Shown: one piece after another, positions 1-10,444 of the stretch
How positions within the stretch are numbered: position 1 is the first letter of the stretch
How the letters are laid out: the number at the start of each line of letters is the position of its first letter
Assembly (NCBI GenBank): GCA_029721435.1
Contig: CM056574.1
Location: forward strand, 1,635,001 to 1,699,000
DNA: 64,000 bases
Source: Gymnothorax reevesii
Lineage: Eukaryota; Chordata; Actinopteri; Anguilliformes; Muraenidae
Reading direction: 5' to 3'
Program-made: the position numbers and the translations under genes
The notes under the pieces: model-generated
The model's input: the letters and a program-made list of their open reading frames with translations, nothing else
The model's database searches: none
What the model was told of the DNA's origin: nothing

Positions 1-6
1 TACAAC

Positions 7-221
7 ATCCCCCGCCAATCGTGCGCTTCTCATTTTCGAACTCAATCAAGGCCTTTATGGTCTGAAGCTACACACCAAATTTGGTTACTGTATCTGTAGT
101 AGTTTCTGAGTAAAGCTGTCCCCTTTATCTCGGACGGACGGACGGACGCACGGACGCACGGACGGACGGACGGACGGAGGTCAAACCTATATCCCCCTCC
201 CACTTCGTGTTGGCGGGGGAT
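7..221. mobile_element. short inverted-repeat element (MITE-like) with a GGAC-rich core
   Basis: A perfect 12-bp inverted repeat bounds the element: atcccccgccaa at 7-18 and its reverse complement at 210-221. Between them lies a run of GGAC/GCAC tetranucleotides (about 132-178). There is no coding potential. The right edge runs into a short ATA/ATT-rich tract, as is common for small dispersed repeats. The inverted ends suggest a nonautonomous DNA transposon. A SINE-like or tandem-repeat-derived element is possible, and I do not know its family. Confidence 0.5.
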
Positions 222-639
222 AATAATAATAATAATCACAACAACAGGTTGGGGAACGGCTGGAGCCTGTCCTGGAGCTTTTATGATGGGTTCACAAGTT
301 CACAAGCCAGTGTTATGTAAATCCATGTGGAACCAGTGGCACTGAGCATGCATTAACGGTGTCAGTGGGGCTTGCTACAGCCTTAGTCACCGGGGAGGTC
401 CATATGGTACTAGTGTTTAGAAAATCTAAAGTGATCTTGCAAGTGTAGGGCCTCTGTGCTGCAGGAAGTGGATGGAGGGGTGTTGACTGTTTCCTGACCA
501 GTCAGCTCCTAAATTCTCACTTGGCAAATGACACAGGACTGTATTTTTATTAATAAGTAGTAGTTTTATCCAGTGCCTCACCCCACTTTTTTCTGTGTCT
601 CTTTCAGAGGATCTTTCCCTCCACAACCCTGAGTCCTGG
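222..639. other. no gene recognised
   Basis: Mixed-composition sequence without a convincing exon or repeat motif. Its downstream edge merges into the LINE-type tail that follows, so it may be the diverged upstream part of the same repeat. Confidence 0.4.
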
Positions 640-1052
640 ATCATCCGAGCCCTGTCCCTCACCATGAGCGCTGGCTGCTGCTGTCCTGATCCAGTTCGGC
701 TCCATCCTCCACATGCCACTTCCTGGAACTACCGATGCCTCTGTTTAGATGGACTTTAATGGAACTCTATTGCCATTTTATCCTATTTAATTTTGTTATT
801 AATTAGCTAGCCCGCAGAGGATGGGCTCCCCCACTATGGCCGGGTTCCTCCTGAGATTTCTTCCCACTGGGAAGTTTTTTCTCCCCACTGTTTGAGGATT
901 TTTCTCCCTACAGGGAGTTTTTTTGCCTCATTTGTTGTAGTGGAGAATAGGCTGGGCTCTGCCCTTTCATTTATTTAATCTCCCACTGTAAAGCATCCTT
1001 GTGACAGTTTATCTGTGAAATGCGCTATACAAATAAAATGAATTGAGTTTCC
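640..1052 (+). repeat. LINE-type 3' tail (L2-like)
   Basis: The stretch ends in the motif gcgctatacaaataaa followed by aatgaattga, the kind of tail found at the 3' end of L2/CR1-type LINEs and derived SINEs in fish. Upstream are tandem-like blocks of 'cccactg(gg)aagttttttctcc' type. No reverse transcriptase is readable here, so this is only a 5'-truncated tail. The class rests on the tail motif alone. Confidence 0.45.
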
Positions 1053-1084
1053 CAGAATGCTTTGGGGAGAATTCAACACTTCAT

Positions 1085-1637
1085 TGCAATATATTGCACC
1101 TGAGATTATTAGCAACTTCTACAGCTGCATTGTTGAGAGCATCTTGACCAGCTGCGTCCCCGTGTGGTCCAGAAGCACAACTGCAACGGACCTCAAACGC
1201 CTGCAGAGTGGTGACGACTGACGACTGCTGACAAGATCGCCAGGACCCCTGTGCCCTCTCCGCACAGCATCTACCCCCCGCAGAGTCCAGCTGCCTCCAC
1301 CCACCCGCCTCCAGCAGGGGCTGTTCACACGTCTGCCCTCAGGCCGGAGGTACAGGGGTGTGAAATACAGGACTTCCAGAATAAAGAAGTCCTTCTGTCC
1401 ATCAGACTCCTGAACAGCTGACAGGTTTACAGTTATGGACCACCTTATATAAATAGATTGCACTTAAAATCTGCACATTCATTCATTCTAATTTGCACTA
1501 CATAGCTGATCTTTTGATGTACATATGTATAAGCTGCTTTTAATTTTTTATTTTTAAATGTGTATTTGCATTTGCCACTTTTGTTGTTATATTTTGAACG
1601 TAGCATGATTCTGTATTTATTTTTTTTACTGTTATTA
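1085..1637 (+). pseudogene. LINE reverse transcriptase C-terminal relic
   Basis: Translating forward around 1320-1413 gives a recognisable C-terminal block of L2-like LINE ORF2: LPSGRRYRGVKYRTSRIKKS, followed closely by a stop at 1411-1413. Upstream (about 1110-1320) the reading is broken by frame changes, but fragments typical of the same region (ESILTS, VPVWS) remain. The remainder to 1637 is AT-rich 3' untranslated tail. The copy is 5' truncated and cannot encode a working enzyme. Its tail continues at 1986-2085 after an insertion. Confidence 0.6.
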
Positions 1638-1976
1638 TTACCTTCGCCAGCGACTTCGCTGACGAAGGTAATGTTTTGATCCCCGTGTATTTATTTGTTT
1701 GTGTGTCTGTCTGTATGTGTATCGAATAACTCAAAAAGTACCGAACGAAATGTCATAAAATTTGGTGGGTTGATTTGGCATGACCTGAGGATCAATCGAT
1801 TAGATTTTGGGAGTGATCGGGTCAAAGGTCAAGGTCAAGGCCACGAAAAGGTCAAAACCGACTTTCGGCCATATCTCGGTCAATTTTTATCCGATCGGCA
1901 TGAAACCAACGCCAGTGGCGAGGTATTCAGTGGCGTCGGCGAAGGTATGCGCTCTACCGAGTGCCCGTTCTAGTTC
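1634..1976 (+). mobile_element. short dispersed repeat inserted in the LINE tail
   Basis: The block starts with a hairpin (taccttcgccagcga...cgaaggta), continues through 'gatccccgtgtat' and a 'tcaaaggtcaaggtcaaggc' motif, and ends 'cgaaggtatgcgctctaccgagtgcccgttctag'-like. It is flanked by the same 9 bases, tttactgtt, at 1625-1633 and 1977-1985, which fits a target-site duplication. I recognise the style of a widespread nonautonomous repeat of aquatic animals but cannot assign a superfamily. The open frames inside it are incidental. Confidence 0.5.
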
Positions 1977-1985
1977 TTTACTGTT

Positions 1986-2085
1986 TTACTGGCATTTATT
2001 GTGGGCAGCAAGGTAAGAATTTCATTGGGCAAGGAAACTCGTTCTTTCTGTGCACATGACAATAAATACTTTGAATTGAATTGTA
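1986..2085 (+). repeat. distal LINE 3' tail (continues 1085-1637)
   Basis: The sequence gtaagaatttcattgggcaa ... cacatgacaataaatacttt followed by gaattgaatt is a typical fish LINE 3' terminus. It resumes directly after the inserted repeat at 1634-1976, so the two blocks were one LINE copy before insertion. Confidence 0.55.
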
Positions 2086-3400
2086 TTGAATATTGCTACG
2101 AAACACTCCAGGTATCCTTTGCGAATCTGACTGGCTTTTGATCGAACTCCTATGCACCTTATTGCTGTTGATTTGGAAATGTCTCCCAGATAAATGTTTC
2201 CTAATGAACCCCACCAGTAATGGCAGCGCGGTTAGTCATGTCAGAAAAGTGAAAAGATTAAAAGCAGTGACTTTGTCAGCGTGGGAGAGCAACACGAGTC
2301 AACATGAATCAGTGGCATTTGGGTCACATCGTCCTACTTGCACTTCACACGCCGGGTCATTCAGCGATCTTATTCCGACTCCGGGAAACTGCAATAAACG
2401 AGAAAGGCTCGCGGCTGTTTCGTAAACAGCCTGTCATTGTAAATGAACTTTGAGCACCAAGCAATAGTTGTAAGAATGTTCTTTCCAAAATGGCTGTAAG
2501 ACAGTAATTCATAGGCTACATAGGTTTTCATAACCGCAGTAGCATATGAAATGACATCTTTATAACACATTTTACCCTGATGCCAAACGCCTCAAAATTC
2601 GGTGCATTTTTTGATCAAGCGATGCTCCAAAATCTTACGAAATAAATGAGAATGTTGGGACCCGCCTGTATGTTGAACAAGGGCATATTGAGACGGCTGC
2701 TGTGGCGGCCATGTTAGATATCGCACGACGCTGGTTTCCGAAAGGAACCTTCCTCTAGCCACCCCCAATACGCCAACATGAGATGGCAGCAATCCGACGA
2801 GGGATTCTATAGTTATCCCACGGAAACGACAAGTTTACGGACGACAGACGGACATGGTGTCGACATGACGCCCCCTTTCTTCTTTCGAGGGCGGGGCATA
2901 ATAAAAACTGGGTTTAATTTAAATGCGCAACAGACTCAAGAATGGAGTCTTCATTCACTATTCATTGTTTATAAAGATTTGAGCCGCAAGTAATTTTTCT
3001 TGGGCAATTATACATCCACTGCTTTAAGAAAAAAAAAAAAAAAACAATTTTCTAAATTGTTAACCAGAGCTGCTATAATTTGGAAGCTTGTTGTAAATGC
3101 AGCGAGAGCATCTGAATGAATGAATGTTTCCTTCACCTCATCATGCGCCTGCTTTCAGTTTACAAATGCCTCAATATCTCATCAATATCAGATATCCTGA
3201 CCAAAGTAAAGGAGCATTTTAGTCTTAAACGCTGGATCTCTCTAATAGTGCTAGCGCTTGCATCCGTCAATGCAGTTCTGGAGCATCCTGTAGTCTGAGT
3301 TCTTCTGGGTTGGACAAAACCAGAACTGTATCACTGAATTATATTGTATATGCTAATTCTAGGCTGCTATTAACTGAAAAATTAGTAATGTTCAAACAGA
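2086..3400. other. no gene recognised
   Basis: I see no exon, RNA gene or clear transposon here. The only structure is a poly-A run near 3029-3045. The short open frames lack recognisable domains. Confidence 0.5.
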
Positions 3401-4300
3401 GCGATCCTGCTCGGGCAAGAGGAGAGTGTGGTCCTACTCAGGTAAGACAGGAGCTTGGTCCTGTTCGGGTAAGGGAGGAGCGAGGTCCTGCTCGGGAAAG
3501 AGGGGAGCTCGGTCCTACTCGGTTAAGGGAGGAGCGCGGTCCTGCTCGGGTAAGGGAGGAGCGCGGTCCTGCTCGAGTAAGAGGGGAGTGTGGTCCTGTT
3601 TGTGCAAGAGGGAGCAGCTCGGTCCTGTTCGGGTGAGAGGGGAGCGCAGTCCTGTTTGGGTAAGAGGGGAGCGCGATCCTGTTCGGGTAAGAGGGGAGCG
3701 CGGTCCTGTTTGGGTAAGAGGGGAGCGCGGTCCTGTTTGGGTAAGAGGGGAGTGCGGTTCTGTTTGGGCAAGAGGGGAGCGCGGTCCTGTTCGGGTAAGA
3801 GGGGAGCGCGGTCCTGTTTGGGTAAGAGGGGAGCGCGGTCCTGTTTGGGTAAGAGGGGAGCGCGGTCCTGTTTGGGTAAGAGGGGAGTGCGGTCCTGTTT
3901 GGGCAAGAGGGGAGCGCGGTCCTGTTCGGGTAAGAGGGGAGCGCGGTCCTGTTTGGGTAAGAGGGGAGCGCGATCCTGTTCGGGTAAGAGGGGAGCGCGG
4001 TCCTGTTTGGGTAAGAGGGGAGTGCGGTCCTGTTCGGGTAAGAGGGGAGTGTGGTCCTCCTTAGGTAAGAGGGGAGTGCGGTCCTGTTTGGGCAAGAGGG
4101 GAGCGCGGTCCTGTTCGGGTAAGAGGGGAGTGTGGTCCTCCTTAGGTAAGAGGGGAGTGCGGTCCTGTTTGGGCAAGAGGGGAGCGCGGTCCTGTTTGGG
4201 CAAGAGGGGAGCGCGGTCCTGTTCGGGTAAGAGGGGAGTGTGGTCCTCCTTAGGTAAGAAGGGAGCGCGGTCCTGTTTGGGCAAGAGGGGAGCTCGGTCT
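3401..4300. repeat. 27-bp minisatellite, array A (about 33 copies)
   Basis: Tandem units of 27 bp built around ggtcctgttcgggtaagagg followed by ggagcgc. Variants are c/t at the 'ttcggg/ttTggg' site, 'gtaag/gcaag', and a 'tccttag' subtype in the last third. Because 27 is divisible by three and most frames lack stops, long repetitive open frames appear on both strands. I do not treat them as genes. Each unit carries a splice-donor-like GGGTAAGA on the plus strand. The same unit forms array B at 5190-5958. Confidence 0.95.
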
Positions 4301-5189
4301 GTTGTGTCTTCCAGACAAGATGGACCCAGATAGTTACTTTTTCTAAAGTCCCCTTGTTTTGTGAAATAAGTGTAGAGAGATGAGATCTTCAGAAGTTATC
4401 TTTTATTCCAGCCCTGAATCGTGCAATAATCCAAACCCGGAGGGCAGCCCCTGGCCATGAAGTACCAAATCAGCGTTCTTTACAGAGCAATATTTATTGG
4501 GAAAAACAAACCAACTCTGCACCAATCACAATGCATGGTCTGGAACCATCTTATCTCTAACTTTTTTATCCTCCAATTTTGTTTTATTAAACCATGGTGG
4601 AGCAGGTTTGAATAGAGATAAAAAAATAAAAGGAATATATTCTAATATGGACTGGTTAACTACAGTTCAAGAGGGGAGAAACACAGTCAGATGAATAGGA
4701 TACATGCAGATACATAAATGATTCAACTGACTATGTTTTCAGTAACAAGTAATGATTTTACTGAACAAAATAAAATCCTCCTCTGATTATGTTTTTGAAT
4801 CAACAAAACAGAAGCTGCTTACTAATCAAAGCTACAGAAGCTGCTGCTTATGTGTGTGTGAGCGACTCATGCATGTGTGAACTGAATTGCTTGTGTGTGT
4901 GTGTGTGTGTGTGTGTGAGTGTGTGTGTGACTGCTTGTATGTATGTGTGTGTTTTATGTGTATGTGTATTAGCACTGCTCATCAGTGTGTGTGTTACTGC
5001 TGCTTATATAATATGGTTATGGATTATGAGTATTGATGGCTAAATATAATATAAATCTAATTGTTAGTTTACTGATTAGTATGAGAAATAAAATGAATAT
5101 ACAATCCATATTAATGAATATAATGAATAATGCTGAAATGTAATTAGTATTAGTAAAAATAATGAATAACTGAGATATAATCCACAACA
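4301..5189. other. spacer between the two 27-bp arrays, with a GT microsatellite
   Basis: Unique AT-rich sequence with a (GT)n tract at about 4890-4935 and GT-rich DNA to 4995. No exon or transposon was recognised. Confidence 0.6.
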
Positions 5190-5958
5190 GGTCCTGCTCG
5201 GGTAAGGGAGGAGTGCAGTCCTGTTTGGGTAAGAGGGGAGCTCGGTCCTGCTCAGGTAAGAGAGGAGCTCGGTCCTGCTCAGGTAAGAGAGGAGCTCGGT
5301 CCTGTTGGGGTAAGGAAGGAGTGCGGTCCTGTTCGGGCAAGAGGGGACTGTGGTCCTGTTCATGTAAGAGAGGAGCTCTGTCCTGCTCGGGTAAGGGAGG
5401 AACGCGGTCCTGTTCGGGTAAAAGGGGAGCTCGGTACTGCTCAAGTAAGGGAGGGGCTCGGGCCTGCTCACGTAAGAGGGGAGCGCGGTCCTGTTCAGGT
5501 AAGAGGGGAGCACGAACCTGCTCGGGTAAGAGGGGAGCTCAGTCCTACTCACGTAAGGGAGGAACGCGGTCCTGCTCGGGTAAGAGGGGAGCTCGGTACT
5601 GCTCGAGTAAGAGGGGAGCTCGGTCCTGCTCGGGTCAGAGGGGAGCTCAGTCCTACTCACGTAAGGGAGCAACGCGGTCCTGCTCGGGTAAGAGGGGAGC
5701 TCGGTACTGCTCGGGTAAGAGGGGAGCTCGGTACTGCTCGGGTAAGGGAGGAGCGCGGTTCTGTTCGGGTAAGAGGGGAGCTCAGTACTGCTCGAGTAAG
5801 AGGGGAGCTCGGTCCTGCTCGGGTAAGGGAGGAGCGCGGTTCTGTTCGGGTAAGAGGGGCCGTGGTCCTGCTTAGGTAAGGGAGGAGTGTGGTCCTGTTC
5901 GGGTAGGAGGGGAGCTCAGTCCTGTTCGGGTAAGAGGGGAGCTCAGTCCTGCTCGGGA
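5190..5958. repeat. 27-bp minisatellite, array B (about 28 copies)
   Basis: Same unit and orientation as array A, with a different mix of variants: 'ctgctcggg', 'gagctcggt' and 'actcacgtaagggag' are frequent here and rare in A. This argues that the arrays have been homogenised separately since they split. Open frames in both strands follow from the 27-bp period. Confidence 0.95.
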
Positions 5959-6900
5959 CCTGACAGAACATTTCCATCAGTGTGTCAGTTGGCCAGAGAG
6001 ATGCATCATCTCCTGTATTCTCTGAGATGAGTCTTCTGTCTGACAGTACATGTGCAGCGCCATGCTGGAGCAAAATTTGTGAAAGAAATAAATTTATGGA
6101 TCATGGCAGCTCATTTTCAGGCTCACCTTTGCTTTCTTGGGTCTTTGTTACGCCCTTCATAACAGTGATACGCAAAATCATTCTCTGGCCACCATTACAG
6201 TCTTCAGAGGAAGAATAAATCATTTGCCTTCTTTTGAAACCTCAATATCCACAATAGGGAAAATAAAAAACAAAGTCACAGAGGGAAAAAAAATTAGCTT
6301 TTACAAAATCTCACCCATTTATGCCTTTCACAAAGGAGATACAATCCTAATGGGCTGCTGAGAGATGAGGCTTTTTCTGTTGCATTCGGCATTAAAATGA
6401 AATGAATTTCAATGAAATCAGAGGCTCAGAACAGAAGAAGGTGCCCAGCAGGGTGCGGAGAGACACTGTTTCTCTCGCTTAAGTGCGCAGTGAGTGTTTT
6501 CCGTAATAACGCTTCATTAATGCCAGTCACGAGCACCCAAACAGGATGGTTTAAAGCAGTATTTTTATCATTTGTAGAAAACTGTTATTCAGGGAAAATG
6601 TTTGTGACAGAAAATAATCAGGCTCTTTTGGTCTGGAAAAGCAGCTGTTTTTTCCATTGCAGAATGGCGTTAGCAGAACAGAGTCTCCTGTAATCAGGCT
6701 GCAGCTCCTACATTCATCCATTTCAGAAGATTAGATTACAGCTTGATAAAAAGTAGATCTCAGACCCGTCACAGTTCTGGAAGAGTTTCTGTGCGTAAAT
6801 CTGATAAATATCAGCCTTTTTTGCTGCTGCTTCGTGTTTTGTTTTCCCATTAGAGCACTGAAATAAATTCTTTTTAAAAATATACATTAAATTATCTTGT
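5959..6900. other. no gene recognised
   Basis: Single-copy-looking, moderately AT-rich DNA. No exon pattern, domain or terminal repeat could be made out. Confidence 0.45.
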
Positions 6901-7027
6901 GCTGTTGAAAACCTTTCACATGGGGACTAACCAGTCGCCACATGAGAGGTTTTCAACAGCCTTCATTTTGATATCTTTCATCATTGAGCAACACAAGCTG
7001 CATGTAGCGCTCTCAGGGCTATTGTTG
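6901..7027. mobile_element. relic end of a piggyBac-like element
   Basis: From 6938 the sequence (ccacatgagaggttttcaac ... agcgctctcaggg) aligns by eye with 39655-39737, the right end of the TTAA-flanked element at 38435-39737. It ends in the same CAGGG-type terminus but without a TTAA. A 14-bp perfect inverted repeat (gctgttgaaaacct at 6901-6914, aggttttcaacagc at 6947-6960) precedes it and could form a hairpin. No coding region remains. Confidence 0.45.
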
Positions 7028-7523
7028 TGTGGCCTTTCAATCTGGGTTTGTGACGTCATCAGCAGACACTCTGCTGCTGAAGAGCGTTTCTCATCTGTAA
7101 AACAAGCGCACAGGCATTTTCTGCACATGGGGAAAATTCTGAACCAGTAGCTGTGGAGGTCGTCCTGACCGCACTATTGACCTGACCATGTTCCAAACGG
7201 CTGATTTAGTGTGAGCAGGGTTCGGCCCACATATCTGACTATTGTTTATCATCTCCCGTGCTGTTTTTAATGTAAAATGTGTTGAAACTCCAGATAAGAG
7301 CATTTCAAATTCACATGAGATTGATTTACCTTTGACTTTGTCACGACTCTGGGTCTCATATAGACGGACCCCGCGATGACAACCGACTCCAAACGCTGAT
7401 AGAGCCTGGAATGTAAACTAGAGAGACGATCTCTTATACCTGCGCTAATGAAGCGATTCAGTACTTCCAATTAAAGCAACTTGCCTCAATCACTATGGGC
7501 TTCTACAGATGGTGGGGTACTCA
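7028..7523. other. no gene recognised
   Basis: Unremarkable sequence up to the microsatellite; no supported feature. Confidence 0.4.
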
Positions 7524-7575
7524 CGCACGCACGCACGCACGCTCACACACACACACACACACACACACTCTCTCT
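7524..7575. repeat. (ACGC)n(CA)n microsatellite
   Basis: Four to five ACGC units are followed by a CA run and a short CT run. Confidence 0.9.
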
Positions 7576-7662
7576 CACCGGATTTTGGCTTTCCTTCAGT
7601 CACTGCAGTCTCTCCCCATTAAAATCTCCCTCATAAGCAGCATGTCTGCAGCCGAGCTCTAA

Positions 7663-8844
7663 CCCCTGTGCCCAGCTCACCCCTGTGTCCAGCTCACCCT
7701 GTGTCCAGCTCACCCCTGTGTCCAGCTCACCCCTGTGCCCAGCTCACCCCTGTGTCCAGCTCACCCCTGTCCCCAGCTCACCCCTGTGTCCAGCTCATCC
7801 TGTGCCCAGCTCACCCCTGTGTCCAGCTCACCCCTGTGCCCAGCTCACCCCTGTGTCCAGCTCACCCTGTGTCCAGCTCACCCCTGTGCCCAGCTCACCC
7901 CTGTGTCCAGCTCACCCCTGTGCCCAGCTCACCCTGTGTCCAGCTCACCCCTGTGCCCAGCTCACCCCTGTGTCCAGCTCACCCCTGTGCCCAGCTCACC
8001 CCTGTGTCCAGCTCACCCCTGTGCCCAGCTCACCCCTGTGTCCAGCTCACCCCTGTGCCCAGCTCACCCCTGTGTCCAGCTCTCTCTTCCTGTGCCCAGC
8101 TCACCCCTGTGTCCAGCACACCCCTGTGTCCAGCTCACCCCTGTGCCCAGCTAACCCCTGTGTCCAGCTCACCCCTGTGCTCAGCTCACCCTGTGTCCAG
8201 CTCACCCCTGTGCCCAGCTCTCTCCTCCTGTGTCCAGCTCACCCCTGTGTCCAGCACACTCCTGTGTCCAGCTCACCCCTGTGCCCAGCTAACCCCTGTG
8301 TCCAGCTCACCCCTGTGCTCAGCTCACCCCTGTGTCCAGCTCACCCCTGTGCCCAGCTCACCCTGTGTCCAGCTCACCCCTGTGCCCAGCTCACCCCTGT
8401 GCCCAGCTCACCCCTGTGCCCAGCTCACCCCTGTGTCCAGCTCACCCTGTGCCCAGCTCACCCCTGTGCCCAGCTCACCCCTGTGTCCAGCTCACCCCTG
8501 TGCCCAGCTCACCCCTGTGTCCAGCTCTCCCCTGTGCCCAGCTCACCCCTGTGTCCAGCTCTCTCTTCCTGTGCCCAGCTCACCCCTGTGTCCAGCACAC
8601 CCCTGTGTCCAGCTCACCCCTGTGCCCAGCTCACCCCTGTGTCCAGCTCACCCCTGTGCTCAGCTCACCCTGTGTCCAGCTCACCCCTGTGCCCAGCTCT
8701 CTCCTCCTGTGTCCAGCTCACCCCTGTGTCCAGCACACTCCTGTGTCCAGCTCACCCCTGTGCCCAGCTAACCCCTGTGTCCAGCTCACCCCTGTGCTCA
8801 GCTCACCCTGTGTCCAGCTCACCCCTGTGCTCAGCTCACCCCTG
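7663..8844. repeat. 17-bp minisatellite (about 70 copies)
   Basis: The unit is cccctgtgcccagctca, with a very frequent t variant (gtgtccagctca). Occasional 16-bp units and 'tctctcttcctg' or 'tctcctcctg' insertions break the rhythm. The unit has no stop codon on the plus strand in any frame, so all three plus frames are open for hundreds of codons although 17 is not a multiple of three. A block of about 480 bp is duplicated: the two insertion motifs recur 479 bp apart (8081/8560 and 8221/8700). Confidence 0.95.
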
Positions 8845-8916
8845 GGAGAAGAGCGCAGGAATGGGAGATGAGAGTGTATCTTAAAGGAGCTCCTCCGTCG
8901 CACAGCTGCAGGGAGT

Positions 8917-9005
8917 CAGTCAGGTTTAGGAATAATGCAGAAACTCACCTCCGTGAGCATTTACTGTTATCATCACTGCAGGCATAATTACTCAGACACT
9001 CACAG

Positions 9006-9043
<38 letters not shown>

Positions 9044-9170
9044 GCTCACACACACACACACACACACTCACACACACATACACACACACACACACACACA
9101 CAGCTCACACACACACACACAGCTCACACACACACACACACACACACAGCTCACACACACACACACACAG

Positions 9171-9229
<59 letters not shown>

Positions 9230-9361
9230 ACACAGCTCTGACACACACACCCACACACACACACTCACTCAGTCAGGTTTTGGGATAATGTAGAAACTCA
9301 CCTCCATGAGCACTGACTGCTGTTATCATCACTGCAGACATAATTACTCAGACACTCACAG
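8917..9361. repeat. direct duplication flanking a CA-rich tract
   Basis: A block at about 8917-9007 (gtcaggtttaggaataatgc ... cagacactcacagctc) recurs at about 9269-9361 with a few substitutions and small indels. Between the copies is a (CA)n region punctuated by CAGCT (9008-9268). This looks like one tandem duplication about 350 bp long in which the CA tract expanded. Confidence 0.8.
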
Positions 9362-10244
9362 CTCTACACCGTTACTGACATCTCTCCCATCAACATCAGC
9401 CGTGACATGACTGGGGCTCCAATTGCATGCTGGGAGGAAAGGGAGAGTGGAAATTGTGAACGAAAGCCAGGTGAAATAATGAATGATTTACTGCATTAAT
9501 AAACCTCACCTCCTACTGACCTCCATCAGCCTGCCTCTGTCATCCTTAAAATCTCTGCTGACGCCCTGATTTCAACACGCATGTTCGTCACTCAGAGCTG
9601 GTTCAGAAATATGATTGGCTGAGGTTCCAGGAATGTTTCTGGTTGGAGGGAGATTGGACAGAAGGGGGATAACTAATTAATATCCAATGACAATTTTTTT
9701 CAATCACTGAGCGACATCAATCAATACTGAAGCAACTTTTTCAAAACTCTTCACACCTCTAGCCCACCATAAGTCTGTGCAGCCCAAACCCTGATGGTTT
9801 CATGCTTTACTCTAATACTAAAAACACTGGTTTGACACTTAAGACATTCAAAGACATCAGCCTTCAAAATTCATTCATTCTTTTTCACTCTAATGCAAAC
9901 ACAGGCAAACCCATCTGCATCTGCACCAGTTTTGCAAATGCTTGCAGATTTTTTTAAATCCATTATATTTTATTGCAAATTGTTACATATTTAAGTGGAC
10001 AAAATTAGCCAAATTACAAACACCGAATTGAAATTATTACTGTAAAATCCTAAAATAAATGGTCCAGGAAATAAAAAATTAAATATCATTTATTGAAATT
10101 ATGCAAATGAGACAAACAGGTGTTACGCATCTCTGATTGGAGGCCGACTGAGGTGTTTTCTAATGGTAATTTCATTGCCACCTATGAAAGGAAAAACCTT
10201 TTGGATGTTTTTTATACTTAAACTTCAAAACGGAGCCTGCAGGA
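9362..10244. other. no gene recognised
   Basis: AT-rich single-copy-looking sequence without supported exons or repeat termini. Confidence 0.45.
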
Positions 10245-10375
10245 GAGAGAGGGGAGGAGTCTGTGTGGAGAGGGGAGGGGTCTGTGTGGGCGGTGCTGCT
10301 GCTGAGAGGGGAGGAGTCTGTGTGGGCGGTGCTGCTGAGAGGGGAGGAGTCTGTGTGGGCGGTGCTGCTGAGAGC
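10245..10375. repeat. 33-bp minisatellite (about 4 copies)
   Basis: Units of gaggggaggagtctgtgtgg plus gcggtgctgctga are repeated three full times with a shorter leading copy. The array is short and lies beside the repeat-like region that follows. Confidence 0.8.
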
Positions 10376-10444
10376 AACAGCAGAGAACACAAAGGGCTGC
10401 GGTATCTGGTGGGACTAGGGCTACTATAACTGATCATATTGTCA

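Noticed and set aside
1695..2016. Two overlapping small plus-strand proteins
   Set aside because: They lie inside a dispersed short repeat and overlap each other in different frames with no domain.
3401..5958. CRISPR-like array
   Set aside because: The repeats are head-to-tail with no unique spacers, and the genome is eukaryotic.
7663..8844. Immunoglobulin switch-type region
   Set aside because: The resemblance is limited to AGCT and G-rich words. No immunoglobulin exon is present, and teleosts are not known to do class switching.
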